A DNA stretch of 9,526 nt from an uncultured Aquabacterium sp. (GTDB taxonomy: Bacteria > Pseudomonadota > Gammaproteobacteria > Burkholderiales > Burkholderiaceae_C). A program made the translations under genes and the position numbers. Under the pieces are notes generated by a model that ran no database searches, was not told the DNA's origin, and saw only the letters and a program-made list of their open reading frames with translations. The stretch spans positions 1-9,526 of the forward strand of contig CALAKR010000258.1 in assembly GCA_937923225.1 (NCBI GenBank). The letters run 5' to 3'. Shown here in pieces: positions 1-6,503 of the stretch (position 1 is the first letter of the stretch; each line of letters opens with the position of its first letter).

Positions 1-420
1 ACGGCCTCGCACGTGTCCTTGCAGTGCGCGCGCCTGCTCGATGAACTCAAGTGGAGCGCCGGCATCACGCGCCGTGTCTACCAGGAGCTCACGCGCCTGC
101 CCGGCCGCTTCCCCGACATCGAGGAAGTGGCGCAGACCCTGTGCATGACCTCGCGCACGCTGCGCCGCCGGCTGGAGGCCGAAGGCGCTTCGTACACCGA
201 GCTGCTGACGGCCGTTCGCAAGACCCTGGCCATCGACTACCTCACCAGCACCCTGATGAGCGCGGAGGACATCGCCGAGGCCCTGGGCTTCAGCGATGTG
301 GTGAGTTTTCGCCATGCCTTCAAGCGCTGGACAGGCCGCACGCCCAAGGAATACCGCAAGGCCAGCGACGGCGGCCTGGGCAATGCACAGCCCGCCAGGG
401 TTTCCGCACTGCAGCAATAG
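1..420 (+). CDS. AraC-family transcriptional regulator, C-terminal part (5' end outside window)
   Basis: The frame is open from base 1, so the gene starts upstream of the window; 139 residues are visible. They contain the two helix-turn-helix units of an AraC/XylS DNA-binding domain. The first is around DIEEVAQTL...SRTLRRRL, the second around SAEDIAEALGFSDVVSFRHAFKRW, closing with the family signature GRTPKEYR and a short tail. The RRRLEAEGASYTELL segment is typical of the subgroup whose N-terminal half is an arabinose-binding-like PF12625 domain, but that half is not visible, so the effector cannot be guessed. The gene ends 147 bp before a co-oriented PETase-like hydrolase. The gap holds repeated TGTCC half-sites, so this protein is a reasonable candidate regulator of the hydrolase pair (inference). 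The DNA-binding domain is secure; the target is not known. Confidence 0.93.
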   Translation, partial: TASHVSLQCARLLDELKWSAGITRRVYQELTRLPGRFPDIEEVAQTLCMTSRTLRRRLEAEGASYTELLTAVRKTLAIDYLTSTLMSAEDIAEALGFSDVVSFRHAFKRWTGRTPKEYRKASDGGLGNAQPARVSALQQ

Positions 421-421
421 C

Positions 422-458
422 TGTCCCCGCCGATCCGCTTATTTGTCCCTTTCGGACA
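422..458. promoter_or_regulatory. Candidate AraC-type operator: TGTCC repeats
   Basis: TGTCCC occurs at 422-427 and again at 444-449, a 22-bp step or about two helical turns. The second copy is also the left arm of an inverted repeat, TGTCC-N5-GGACA, at 444-458. AraC-family monomers carry two HTH units, and dimers often bind direct repeats about two turns apart, so this layout fits the regulator encoded just upstream. The site lies 110-146 bp before the hydrolase ATG, a sensible place for an activator. No convincing -35/-10 pair was identified downstream. Seen: the repeats and their spacing. Inferred: the binding protein. Confidence 0.4.
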
Positions 459-567
459 TTCACGCGCCTCTTCGCTGAACGCACAGTTCCGGTGCCGCAT
501 CTGACGCCCCCGCTGGTCAGGTGCCGTGCCTCAGAAGTGTTGTTCTCCCAATCATCGAAGAGGATCT

Positions 568-1422
568 ATGAAAACCACTGTCTCCCGCATCAAGGGCTTG
601 TCCATCGCCGCGGCGATGGCCCTGTCCGCCCTGGCCCCATCGGCCTTCTCGCAGGCCACGGCACCGACCTCTGCGTCTCTCAATGCCACGTCCGGGCCGC
701 TGAGCGTGTCCACGTCTTCGGTGTTCCTGCCGGTCGGCTTTGGCGGCGGCACCATCTACTACCCGACCGTCGCGGGCAAGTACGGCGTCATCGCGATCAG
801 CCCGGGCTTCACCGCCACTCAGAGCAGCATCGCCTGGCTGGGCCGGCGCATCGCCACGCACGGCTTCGTGGTGATCACGCTGAACACCAATACCACGCTG
901 GACCAGCCCGACAGCCGCGCCACGCAGCTGATGGCCGCGCTGCGCTACGTGCTCAACTCGTCCGGCAGCACGGTGCGCGCGCGCATCGATTCGACACGCC
1001 TGGCCGTGGCGGGGCACTCGATGGGCGGTGGCGGCTCGTTGATCGCCGCGCGTGACAACCCCACGCTCAAGGCCTCGTACCCGATGACGCCGTGGAACAT
1101 CTCGAGTAACTTCTCGACGGTGCGCGTGCCCACCATGATCATCGGGGCCGACGGTGACACGATCGCGCCGGTGGCCTCGCACGCACGGCCCTTCTACGCC
1201 AGCCTGCCGTCCAGCACCTTCAAGGCCTACGGTGAGCTCAATGGCGCCACGCACTTCGCACCCAACACCACCAACACGCCGATTGGGCGCTATGCGGTGA
1301 CCTGGATGAAGCGCTTCGTCGATGGTGATACGCGCTACTCACCCTTCCTGTGCGGTGCGCAGCACACCAGCTACGCCACCGGCCTGGTCTTCGATCGCTA
1401 CAACCAGAACTGTCCTTACTGA
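568..1422 (+). CDS. Secreted PETase/cutinase-like polyester hydrolase (alpha/beta hydrolase)
   Basis: A 284-aa secreted serine esterase with strong colinear similarity to Ideonella sakaiensis PETase and actinobacterial cutinases, expected to cleave polyester or acylglycerol ester bonds outside the cell. Residues 1-30 form a signal peptide (cut near AFSQA). The nucleophile elbow is GHSMG with Ser151; the acid is Asp197 in ADGDTIAP; the histidine is His229 in GATHFAPN. Phe81 (oxyanion and substrate clamp), Met152 and Trp176 match PETase Tyr87, Met161 and Trp185. PETase Trp159 and Ser238 are replaced by His150 and Phe230, and PETase Cys203/Cys239 by Ala194 and Ala231, so the extra active-site disulfide is absent. 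The loop after the histidine is three residues shorter than in PETase. These are the features of type I enzymes. The C-terminal pair Cys262/Cys282 is kept. The start at 568 is chosen for its AGAGGA ribosome site (559-564) and signal peptide; an upstream in-frame GTG at 526 would add unrelated residues. True substrate unknown. Confidence 0.93.
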   Translation: MKTTVSRIKGLSIAAAMALSALAPSAFSQATAPTSASLNATSGPLSVSTSSVFLPVGFGGGTIYYPTVAGKYGVIAISPGFTATQSSIAWLGRRIATHGFVVITLNTNTTLDQPDSRATQLMAALRYVLNSSGSTVRARIDSTRLAVAGHSMGGGGSLIAARDNPTLKASYPMTPWNISSNFSTVRVPTMIIGADGDTIAPVASHARPFYASLPSSTFKAYGELNGATHFAPNTTNTPIGRYAVTWMKRFVDGDTRYSPFLCGAQHTSYATGLVFDRYNQNCPY

Positions 1423-1442
1423 CGACAAGGGAGTCGCCTGCC

Positions 1443-2168
1443 ATGATCATCTCGTCCACAAGGAAGGGCCGCCGCGCATGGTGGCTGGGTGGCGCGATGG
1501 CCGCCGGGGCCATGCTGGCCTGGGGCGTGTTCGCGCTGGCTGATCATGGGGGGGACTCCGCCAACGGGCGACACCCCGCCTCGCCCTCGCTCCACGGGGC
1601 GGGGTGGGGGCCCGTCGCTGCTCAGGGGGATGCCGCGCCCGTCGGTGGCGCGGCTTCTGCGGCACAGGCCTTGCCCACGCCCATGCCGATCACAGGGGCC
1701 ATCGGGCCGGTAGGCACCTGGCACGTGCAGCCTTTCCGTGTCGATGCCAAAGGCGATCTGGTGCTGGATGGCAGCACCTTGCGAACGCTGGAGCAGGTTC
1801 ATGCCTTCCATGACGCCGACGGTGCTGACGACGCCACCACGAACCTGCCTGAGCAGGCGCGGCGTCAGGCGGCCGATCTGGCGCGCCAGTACGCACGCTA
1901 TGAATCGGCCTTGCGCCAGGCCGTGAACCCCTCGCAGGCCCCGGGCTCGGTCGATGAAATGTCCGCGCAGTTCAAGGCCATGCAGGCACTGCGACAGGAT
2001 CAGTTCGGTGAAAGTGTGGCGCAGCGCCTGTTCAGCGATCAGGAGGCCATCACGGCCCGGCTGATCCAGTTGATGCAGGAGGATGCGGAGCCTCAAGCCT
2101 CGCTGGAGGAAAAGGCGGCACGGGCGCAGGCCAGGTTGTCTGTGGAACGCACGGCTGCAGGCTCCTGA
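1443..2168 (+). CDS. Lipase-foldase (Lif/LimK)-like protein, short form
   Basis: A 241-aa protein resembling lipase secretion chaperones (PF03280), membrane-anchored periplasmic foldases that fold secreted lipases before type II export. Residues 12-32 form one N-terminal transmembrane helix after a basic start. Residues 33-80 are a Gly/Ala/Pro linker. From about 92 the family pattern begins: a strand FRVDAKGDLVLD, then helices with Y150/Y153, LRQDQFGESVAQRLFSDQEA (183-202) and an EDAEPQASLEEKAARAQARL tail, matching the region around minidomain 1 and the first helices of Lif. It stops where full-length Lif (about 280-350 aa) continues into the second minidomain. The hallmark RxxFDYxLSAxGE is not recognisable; LRTLEQVHAFHDADG occupies its place. 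AAGGGAG at 1427-1433 with a 9-nt spacer fixes the start. It begins 20 bp after the polyesterase, so the two are almost certainly cotranscribed, and the hydrolase is the obvious client (inference). Family assignment is moderate; function could be altered or degenerate. Confidence 0.65.
   Translation: MIISSTRKGRRAWWLGGAMAAGAMLAWGVFALADHGGDSANGRHPASPSLHGAGWGPVAAQGDAAPVGGAASAAQALPTPMPITGAIGPVGTWHVQPFRVDAKGDLVLDGSTLRTLEQVHAFHDADGADDATTNLPEQARRQAADLARQYARYESALRQAVNPSQAPGSVDEMSAQFKAMQALRQDQFGESVAQRLFSDQEAITARLIQLMQEDAEPQASLEEKAARAQARLSVERTAAGS
1572..1629 (+). repeat. GC hairpin overlapping a G-run cluster in the foldase-like gene
   Basis: Inside the linker-coding part of the foldase-like gene, CACCCCGCC (1572-1580) and GGCGGGGTG (1598-1606) form a perfect 9-bp inverted repeat with a 17-nt loop. 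The right arm lies in a cluster of G runs at 1596-1599, 1601-1604, 1606-1610 and 1625-1629, which could form a G-quadruplex on the sense strand or in the mRNA, although the last loop is long (14 nt). Hairpin and quadruplex would be mutually exclusive. A 7-base G run also lies just upstream at 1548-1554. The repeats are seen directly; any regulatory effect is inference, and compositional bias of a Gly/Pro/Ala linker in high-GC DNA may explain them. Confidence 0.4.
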
Positions 2169-2400
2169 GCGCGTTGCACCATGGCGCGAGGCCACTCATC
2201 ATCCATGTGAATGCATCGTCGTGAGGTGATGCCCCATAAATAACAACATGTCCCGAAGGGGCTGCCAATGCCCCGTGGGCTTTGGCCCTAAAGTGCAAGC
2301 TCTGCCGAGGCTTGCAGTGCAGTGCTGTCCGGGCTCATCCCCACCTGGATCGCGCAGGCCGACCGGTCGTTCACGACAACACCAACGGATCGGAACACGC
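2169..2400 (+). promoter_or_regulatory. Intergenic leader of paoABC with several inverted repeats
   Basis: This 232-bp gap must hold the end of the polyesterase unit and the promoter of paoABC. An AT-rich patch (CATAAATAACAAC, 2235-2247) stands out and is the likeliest -10 neighbourhood, though no good -35 was found. Three hairpins follow in a row: GGGGC/GCCCC (2258-2274), GGGC-TTTG-GCCC (2277-2288), and TGCAAGC/GCTTGCA with a 9-nt loop (2294-2316). A 12-bp palindrome, GTCGTTCACGAC, lies at 2366-2377, 24 bp before the paoA ATG. None is followed by a T run, so none is a standard intrinsic terminator. I could not match the hairpin series to a Moco riboswitch or another known leader. The inverted repeats are visible; their role is unknown. 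Confidence 0.4.
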
Positions 2401-3090
2401 ATGCACGAGCCCACAGACCTCCTGCCCGAGGGTCTGGTGCCGGGAGATCTGTCGATCTCTCGCCGAGACCTGCTGATCGCCGGCGCCGCCTCGGTGGCCG
2501 CCACCACAGCCTCTGCCGCCGATGCCAGCGGCGCAGCCACCCGGCCCGGCAAGGCCTCCACCAAGGACGCGGTCTCATCGATGATGACGGTGAACTTGCG
2601 CGTGAACGGCCAGCCGCGCGAACTCAAGCTGGACACACGCACCACCTTGCTGGACACGCTGCGCGAGCACCTGCACCTTACCGGCACCAAGAAAGGCTGC
2701 GACCACGGCCAGTGCGGCGCCTGCACGGTGATCGTCGATGGCCGACGCATGAACTCATGCCTGTCGCTGGCAGTGATGCACGAGGGCGCCGAGGTCACCA
2801 CCATCGAAGGGCTGGGCACGCCCGATCGCCTGCACCCCATGCAGGCCGCCTTCGTCAAGCACGATGGCTACCAGTGCGGCTACTGCACGCCGGGCCAGGT
2901 GTGCTCGGCCGTGGCCGTGCTCGACGAGATCCAGCGCGGCGTGCCCAGCCATGTCACTGGCGACCTCAACGTGAAGCCGCTGCTCTCACCGCTGGAGTTG
3001 CGCGAGCGCATGAGCGGCAACATCTGCCGCTGCGGCGCCTATTCCAACATCGTCGATGCGATCACCGAGGTCGCCGGGAGGCCCGCATGA
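2401..3090 (+). CDS. paoA: Periplasmic aldehyde oxidoreductase, 2Fe-2S subunit PaoA
   Basis: The iron-sulfur subunit of a xanthine-oxidase-family aldehyde oxidoreductase; it passes electrons between the molybdenum site and the FAD subunit. It has 229 residues, the length of E. coli PaoA (YagT). A twin-arginine signal SRRDLLIAG starts at residue 20 and is followed by an alanine-rich segment, so the folded complex should be exported by Tat. The plant-ferredoxin-type cluster is held by Cys100, Cys105, Cys108 and Cys120 ([13 protein letters not shown]...SC). The second cluster is held by Cys159, Cys162, Cys209 and Cys211 ([17 protein letters not shown]). The ATG at 2401 is preferred because it places the Tat motif near the N-terminus; an in-frame ATG at 2248 would bury it under 51 unrelated residues. 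The stop overlaps the paoB start (ATGA), which suggests translational coupling. Confidence 0.95.
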   Translation: MHEPTDLLPEGLVPGDLSISRRDLLIAGAASVAATTASAADASGAATRPGKASTKDAVSSMMTVNLRVNGQPRELKLDTRTTLLDTLREHLHLTGTKKGCDHGQCGACTVIVDGRRMNSCLSLAVMHEGAEVTTIEGLGTPDRLHPMQAAFVKHDGYQCGYCTPGQVCSAVAVLDEIQRGVPSHVTGDLNVKPLLSPLELRERMSGNICRCGAYSNIVDAITEVAGRPA

Positions 3091-4037
3091 AGCCCTTCAG
3101 CTACGAACGCGCCCGCACCCCGGCAGAGGCTGCCGCAGCAGTGGTGCGCCAGCCCGATGCCAAGTTCATCGCCGGCGGCACCAACCTGCTCGACCTGATG
3201 AAACTGCAGATCGAGACACCGGCCCACCTCATCGATGTGAATCTGTTGGGCCTGGACAGGATCGAACCCACGCCCGAAGGTGGCCTGCGCATCGGTGCGC
3301 TGGTGCGCAATACCGACCTGGCGGCCGACCCGCGCGTGCGAAAGGACTACGCCGTGCTGTCGCGCGCCCTGCTGGCTGGCGCCTCGGGCCAGTTGCGCAA
3401 CCGTGCGACCACGGCCGGCAACCTGCTGCAGCGCACGCGCTGCCCTTACTTCTACGACACGCACCAGCCCTGCAACAAGCGCCAGCCCGGCAGCGGCTGC
3501 GGCGCCATGCAGGGCGTGAGCCGCCAGCACGCGGTGATCGGCATCAGCAAGGCCTGCATCGCCACACACCCCAGTGACATGGCCGTGGCCATGCGCCTGC
3601 TCGATGCCACTGTCGAGACGGTGCGCTCTGATGGGCAGGCACGCCGTATCCCCATCGCCGACTTCCATCGGCTGCCGGGCGACACCCCCCATCTGGAGAC
3701 AGCCCTGACGCCTGGCGAGCTGATCACCGCCGTGACCTTGCCCAAGCCGCTGGGTGGCGTGCACGTGTACCAGAAGGTGCGTGACCGCGCGTCCTATGCC
3801 TTCGCGCTGGTCTCCGTGGCTGCCGTGGTGCAGCGCGACGGCAGCGGCCGCGTGGCCGTGGGCGGCATCGCGCACAAGCCCTGGCGCGTGGAAGCCGCCG
3901 AGGCCGTGTTGCCGCAAGGTGCCAAACCCGTGGCTGACCAGCTGCTGGCCGGCGCACAGCCCACGCACGACAACGCCTTCAAGCTGCCCCTGGTCGAACG
4001 CACGCTGGGCGCGGTGCTCCAACAAGCGAAGGGCTGA
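3087..4037 (+). CDS. paoB: Periplasmic aldehyde oxidoreductase, FAD/4Fe-4S subunit PaoB
   Basis: The FAD-binding subunit of the molybdenum aldehyde oxidoreductase, 316 aa against 318 in E. coli PaoB (YagS). The FAD-binding PF00941 domain shows [13 protein letters not shown] (27-39) and the second loop [20 protein letters not shown] (105-124). The C-terminal CO-dehydrogenase-flavoprotein domain follows, with GGIAHKPWR. An insert carries Cys119, Cys129 and Cys138 ([17 protein letters not shown]) plus Cys157 ([10 protein letters not shown]). These match the extra 4Fe-4S cluster that distinguishes PaoB-type subunits from ordinary xanthine dehydrogenase flavin subunits. There is no signal peptide of its own, so it would be exported in complex with PaoA. 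The ATG lies in an ATGA overlap with paoA and the gene ends 3 bp before paoC, so all three are one transcription and assembly unit. Confidence 0.95.
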   Translation: MKPFSYERARTPAEAAAAVVRQPDAKFIAGGTNLLDLMKLQIETPAHLIDVNLLGLDRIEPTPEGGLRIGALVRNTDLAADPRVRKDYAVLSRALLAGASGQLRNRATTAGNLLQRTRCPYFYDTHQPCNKRQPGSGCGAMQGVSRQHAVIGISKACIATHPSDMAVAMRLLDATVETVRSDGQARRIPIADFHRLPGDTPHLETALTPGELITAVTLPKPLGGVHVYQKVRDRASYAFALVSVAAVVQRDGSGRVAVGGIAHKPWRVEAAEAVLPQGAKPVADQLLAGAQPTHDNAFKLPLVERTLGAVLQQAKG

Positions 4038-4040
4038 GCC

Positions 4041-6239
4041 ATGAAGTTCGACACCCCCGCCACCACCAATCCCATCGATCAACTCAAGGTCATCGGCCAG
4101 GCGCTCAGCCGCATCGACGGACCGCTCAAGACCACGGGCAGGGCGCCCTATGCCTATGAGCGGCACGACCAGGTGCCTGATCCGGCCTACGGTTATGTCG
4201 TGGGCGCCGGCATCGCCAAGGGACGCATCGCGTCGATGGACCTGAGCGCGGCCGAAGCTGCGCCTGGCGTGATCCACATCGTCACTGCACGCAACGCAGG
4301 CCGCCTGGGCAAGGGCAAGATGAACACCGCCAAGCTGCTGGGTGGCCCCGAGATCCAGCACTACCACCAGGCTGTGGCCCTGGTGGTGGCCGAGACCTTC
4401 GAGCAGGCCCGCGCGGCGGCGCAACTGCTGCGCATCGATTACGTCGAAGCCAAAGGAGCCTACGACCTGGCCGAAGCCAAGGGCAGCGCCCAGAAACCCA
4501 AGAGCGACGATCCCGACACGGCGGCGGGCGATTTCGAGGGCGCCTACGCCAAGGCACCGGTTCAGCTGGACGCCACCTACACGACGCCGGACCAGTCGCA
4601 CGCGATGATGGAGCCGCACGCCACCACGGCGGTGTGGGAGGGCGACAAGCTCACCGTGTGGACCGCCAACCAGATGATCGCCTGGGGCGTAGCCGACCTG
4701 GCCAAGACGCTGGGCATCCCCAAAGAGAAAGTGCGCCTGGTTTCGCCCTTCATCGGTGGGGGCTTTGGCGGCAAGCTCTTCCTGCGTGCCGACGTGCTGC
4801 TGGCGGCTCTCGGGGCACGCGCGGCCAAGCGTGCCGTGAAAGTGGCGCTGCAGCGCCCGCTGATGTTCAACAACACCACGCACAGGCCGGCCACCATCCA
4901 GCGCATCCGCATCGGCGCCGGCCGTGACGGACGCATCACGGCGATCGCGCACGAGAGCTGGTCGGGCGATCTGCCCGGTGGCCAGCCCGAGACGGCCGTC
5001 AACCAGACGCGCCTGCTCTATGCCGGTGCAAACCGCATGACCGCGATGCGCCTGGCCACGCTGGATCTGCCCGAAGGCAACGCCATGCGCGCCCCCGGCG
5101 AAGCGCCCGGCATGATGGCGCTGGAAGTGGCGATCGACGAGATGGCCGAGCAACTGGGCCTGGATCCGATCGAATTCCGCGTGCTCAACGACACGCAGGT
5201 CGATCCGGAAAAGCCCTCCAGGCCCTTTTCCCAACGGCGTCTTGCCGAGTGTCTGCGCCTGGGCGCCGAACGTTTCGGCTGGCAGCAGCGCGCGGCTCAG
5301 CCCGGCCAGCGCCGCGAAGGCCGCTGGCTGATCGGCCTGGGCGCGGCTGCCGCCTTTCGCAATAACCTGGTGATGAAGTCCGGCGCGCGCGTCAGGCTGG
5401 ACAAGCAGGGCCTGGTCACCGTGGAAACCGACATGACCGACATCGGCACCGGCAGCTACACCATCATCGCTCAGACGGCGGCCGAGATGATGGGCGTCAC
5501 CATCGACAAGGTCATCGTGCGGCTGGGCGATTCACGCTCGCCCGTGTCGGCCGGTTCGGGCGGGCAGTGGGGTGGCAACAGCTCGACCGCCGGGGTGTAC
5601 GCGGCCTGCGTGAAGCTGCGCGAAGCCGTGGCGCGCAAACTGGGTGTGGACCCGGCCACAGCGGAGTTCGCCGATGGCGAGGTGCGTGCAGGTGATCGCC
5701 GCATGACGCTGGCGCAGGCCGCGGGCGATGCAGGCCTGTCGGCCGAGGACACGATGGAATACGGCGATCTGGACAAGAAGTTCCAGCAGTCCACCTTCGG
5801 CGGGCATTTCGTGGAGGTGGCCGTGGATGCCTTCACCGGCGAGATCCGCGTGCGCCGGATGCTGGCCGTGTGCGCGGCTGGGCGCATCCTCAACCCCAAG
5901 TCGGCCCGCAGCCAGGTGATCGGCGCGATGACCATGGGCGTGGGCGCGGCGCTGATGGAGGAACTGGCCGTCGACAAGCGCAAGGGCTTCTTCGTGAACC
6001 ACGATCTGGCCGGCTATGAGGTGCCTGTGCACGCGGACATCCCCCACCAGGAGGTGATCTTCCTGGACGAGACCGATCCCTACTCATCGCCGATGAAGGC
6101 CAAGGGCGTGGGCGAGCTCGGCATCTGCGGCGTGGGGGCGGCAGTGGCCAATGCCATCTACAACGCGACGGGTGTGCGTGTGCGCGAGTACCCGATCACG
6201 CTGGACAAGCTGCTGGCCAGGCTGCCGCCAGTGGCCTGA
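4041..6239 (+). CDS. paoC: Periplasmic aldehyde oxidoreductase, molybdenum-binding subunit PaoC
   Basis: The catalytic subunit, 732 aa, the same length as E. coli PaoC (YagR). It binds molybdopterin cytosine dinucleotide and oxidises aldehydes, in E. coli preferentially aromatic ones, to carboxylates. The N-terminal a/b hammerhead domain precedes the cofactor-binding part, which shows IGGGFGGKLF (238-247), AMRAPGEAPGMMALE (348-362) and GGQWGGNSSTAG. The catalytic base is Glu692 in KGVGELGICGVG, and Arg440 in AAAFRNN occupies the position of the substrate-pocket arginine. Both have the same numbers as in E. coli PaoC, so few or no indels separate the two. The start follows paoB by 3 bp. The operon ends here: the paoD-type XdhC maturation factor found after paoABC in E. 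coli is missing from the window, so cofactor sulfuration must come from a gene elsewhere (inference). Confidence 0.96.
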   Translation: MKFDTPATTNPIDQLKVIGQALSRIDGPLKTTGRAPYAYERHDQVPDPAYGYVVGAGIAKGRIASMDLSAAEAAPGVIHIVTARNAGRLGKGKMNTAKLLGGPEIQHYHQAVALVVAETFEQARAAAQLLRIDYVEAKGAYDLAEAKGSAQKPKSDDPDTAAGDFEGAYAKAPVQLDATYTTPDQSHAMMEPHATTAVWEGDKLTVWTANQMIAWGVADLAKTLGIPKEKVRLVSPFIGGGFGGKLFLRADVLLAALGARAAKRAVKVALQRPLMFNNTTHRPATIQRIRIGAGRDGRITAIAHESWSGDLPGGQPETAVNQTRLLYAGANRMTAMRLATLDLPEGNAMRAPGEAPGMMALEVAIDEMAEQLGLDPIEFRVLNDTQVDPEKPSRPFSQRRLAECLRLGAERFGWQQRAAQPGQRREGRWLIGLGAAAAFRNNLVMKSGARVRLDKQGLVTVETDMTDIGTGSYTIIAQTAAEMMGVTIDKVIVRLGDSRSPVSAGSGGQWGGNSSTAGVYAACVKLREAVARKLGVDPATAEFADGEVRAGDRRMTLAQAAGDAGLSAEDTMEYGDLDKKFQQSTFGGHFVEVAVDAFTGEIRVRRMLAVCAAGRILNPKSARSQVIGAMTMGVGAALMEELAVDKRKGFFVNHDLAGYEVPVHADIPHQEVIFLDETDPYSSPMKAKGVGELGICGVGAAVANAIYNATGVRVREYPITLDKLLARLPPVA

Positions 6240-6277
6240 GGGGCGCGACTGCCAGGCGTGTCAAGGCCTGGCGCCCC
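6240..6277. terminator. Nested inverted repeat between convergent paoC and DUF1289 gene
   Basis: GCCAGGC (6251-6257) and GCCTGGC (6266-6272) form a perfect 7-bp stem with an 8-nt loop. Flanking GGGGCGC (6240-6246) and GCGCCCC (6271-6277) can form an alternative outer stem that shares two bases with the inner one. The element begins directly after the paoC stop and runs into the 3' end of the oppositely oriented DUF1289 gene, the usual place for a bidirectional terminator. There is no T run on either side, so termination by a simple intrinsic mechanism is not assured. Confidence 0.45.
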
Positions 6278-6503
6278 GCGCCGCCTTCTGGTGCTTGACA
6301 TGCTGGCGCAAGCGCTTGAGCAGCAGCTTGCGAGCCTTCTTGCGGCCGGTGGCCAGCAGGCGCATGTTGATGTCATGGCGCTGCTCGTCGGGCAGGGCCT
6401 TCCAGGCCTTGATCTCGGGCTTGGTGCGGCCGCAGCCCAGGCAGACGCCATCGTCGTCCAGCTTGCACAGCGAAACGCAGGGGTTGTCGGTCAGCAGGAT
6501 CAA
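6261..6503 (-). CDS. DUF1289 small Cys-rich protein
   Basis: An 80-aa protein of the DUF1289 family (PF06945). The N-terminal half carries NPCVSLCKLDDDGVCLGCGR, with Cys9, Cys13, Cys21 and Cys24 as a likely metal-binding knuckle, followed by the family's TKPEIKAWKALPDEQR segment. The C-terminal third is strongly basic (RKKARKLLLKRLRQHVKHQK), suggesting contact with nucleic acid or an acidic partner. Molecular function of the family is not established. The only plausible start is TTG at 6503, whose last two bases are part of the TGA stop of the upstream serine hydrolase (TTGA junction), so translation is probably coupled to that gene. No ATG or GTG exists before the conserved cysteines. It converges with paoC, 21 bp away. 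Confidence 0.88.
   Translation of the reverse strand: MILLTDNPCVSLCKLDDDGVCLGCGRTKPEIKAWKALPDEQRHDINMRLLATGRKKARKLLLKRLRQHVKHQKAARGARP

Noticed and set aside
517..1254. A 245-codon antisense frame opposite the polyesterase
   Set aside because: The product is low-complexity Arg/Gly/His-rich, and the + strand gene has a signal peptide, catalytic triad and clear homology.
2248..2400. N-terminal extension of paoA from an upstream in-frame ATG
   Set aside because: It would place about 70 residues before the Tat motif, destroying its signal-peptide position, and the extension resembles nothing. The ATG at 2401 gives exactly the E. coli PaoA length.
2169..2400. Moco riboswitch upstream of the molybdoenzyme operon
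   Set aside because: Several hairpins exist, but I could not match them to the known Moco RNA consensus by eye, so only a structured leader is claimed.
3039..5234. A 731-codon open frame on the - strand, antisense to paoB and paoC
   Set aside because: It overlaps two genes with unmistakable cofactor motifs, its translation is rich in Gly/His/Arg/Ala with no recognisable domain, and long antisense frames are common in GC-rich coding DNA.
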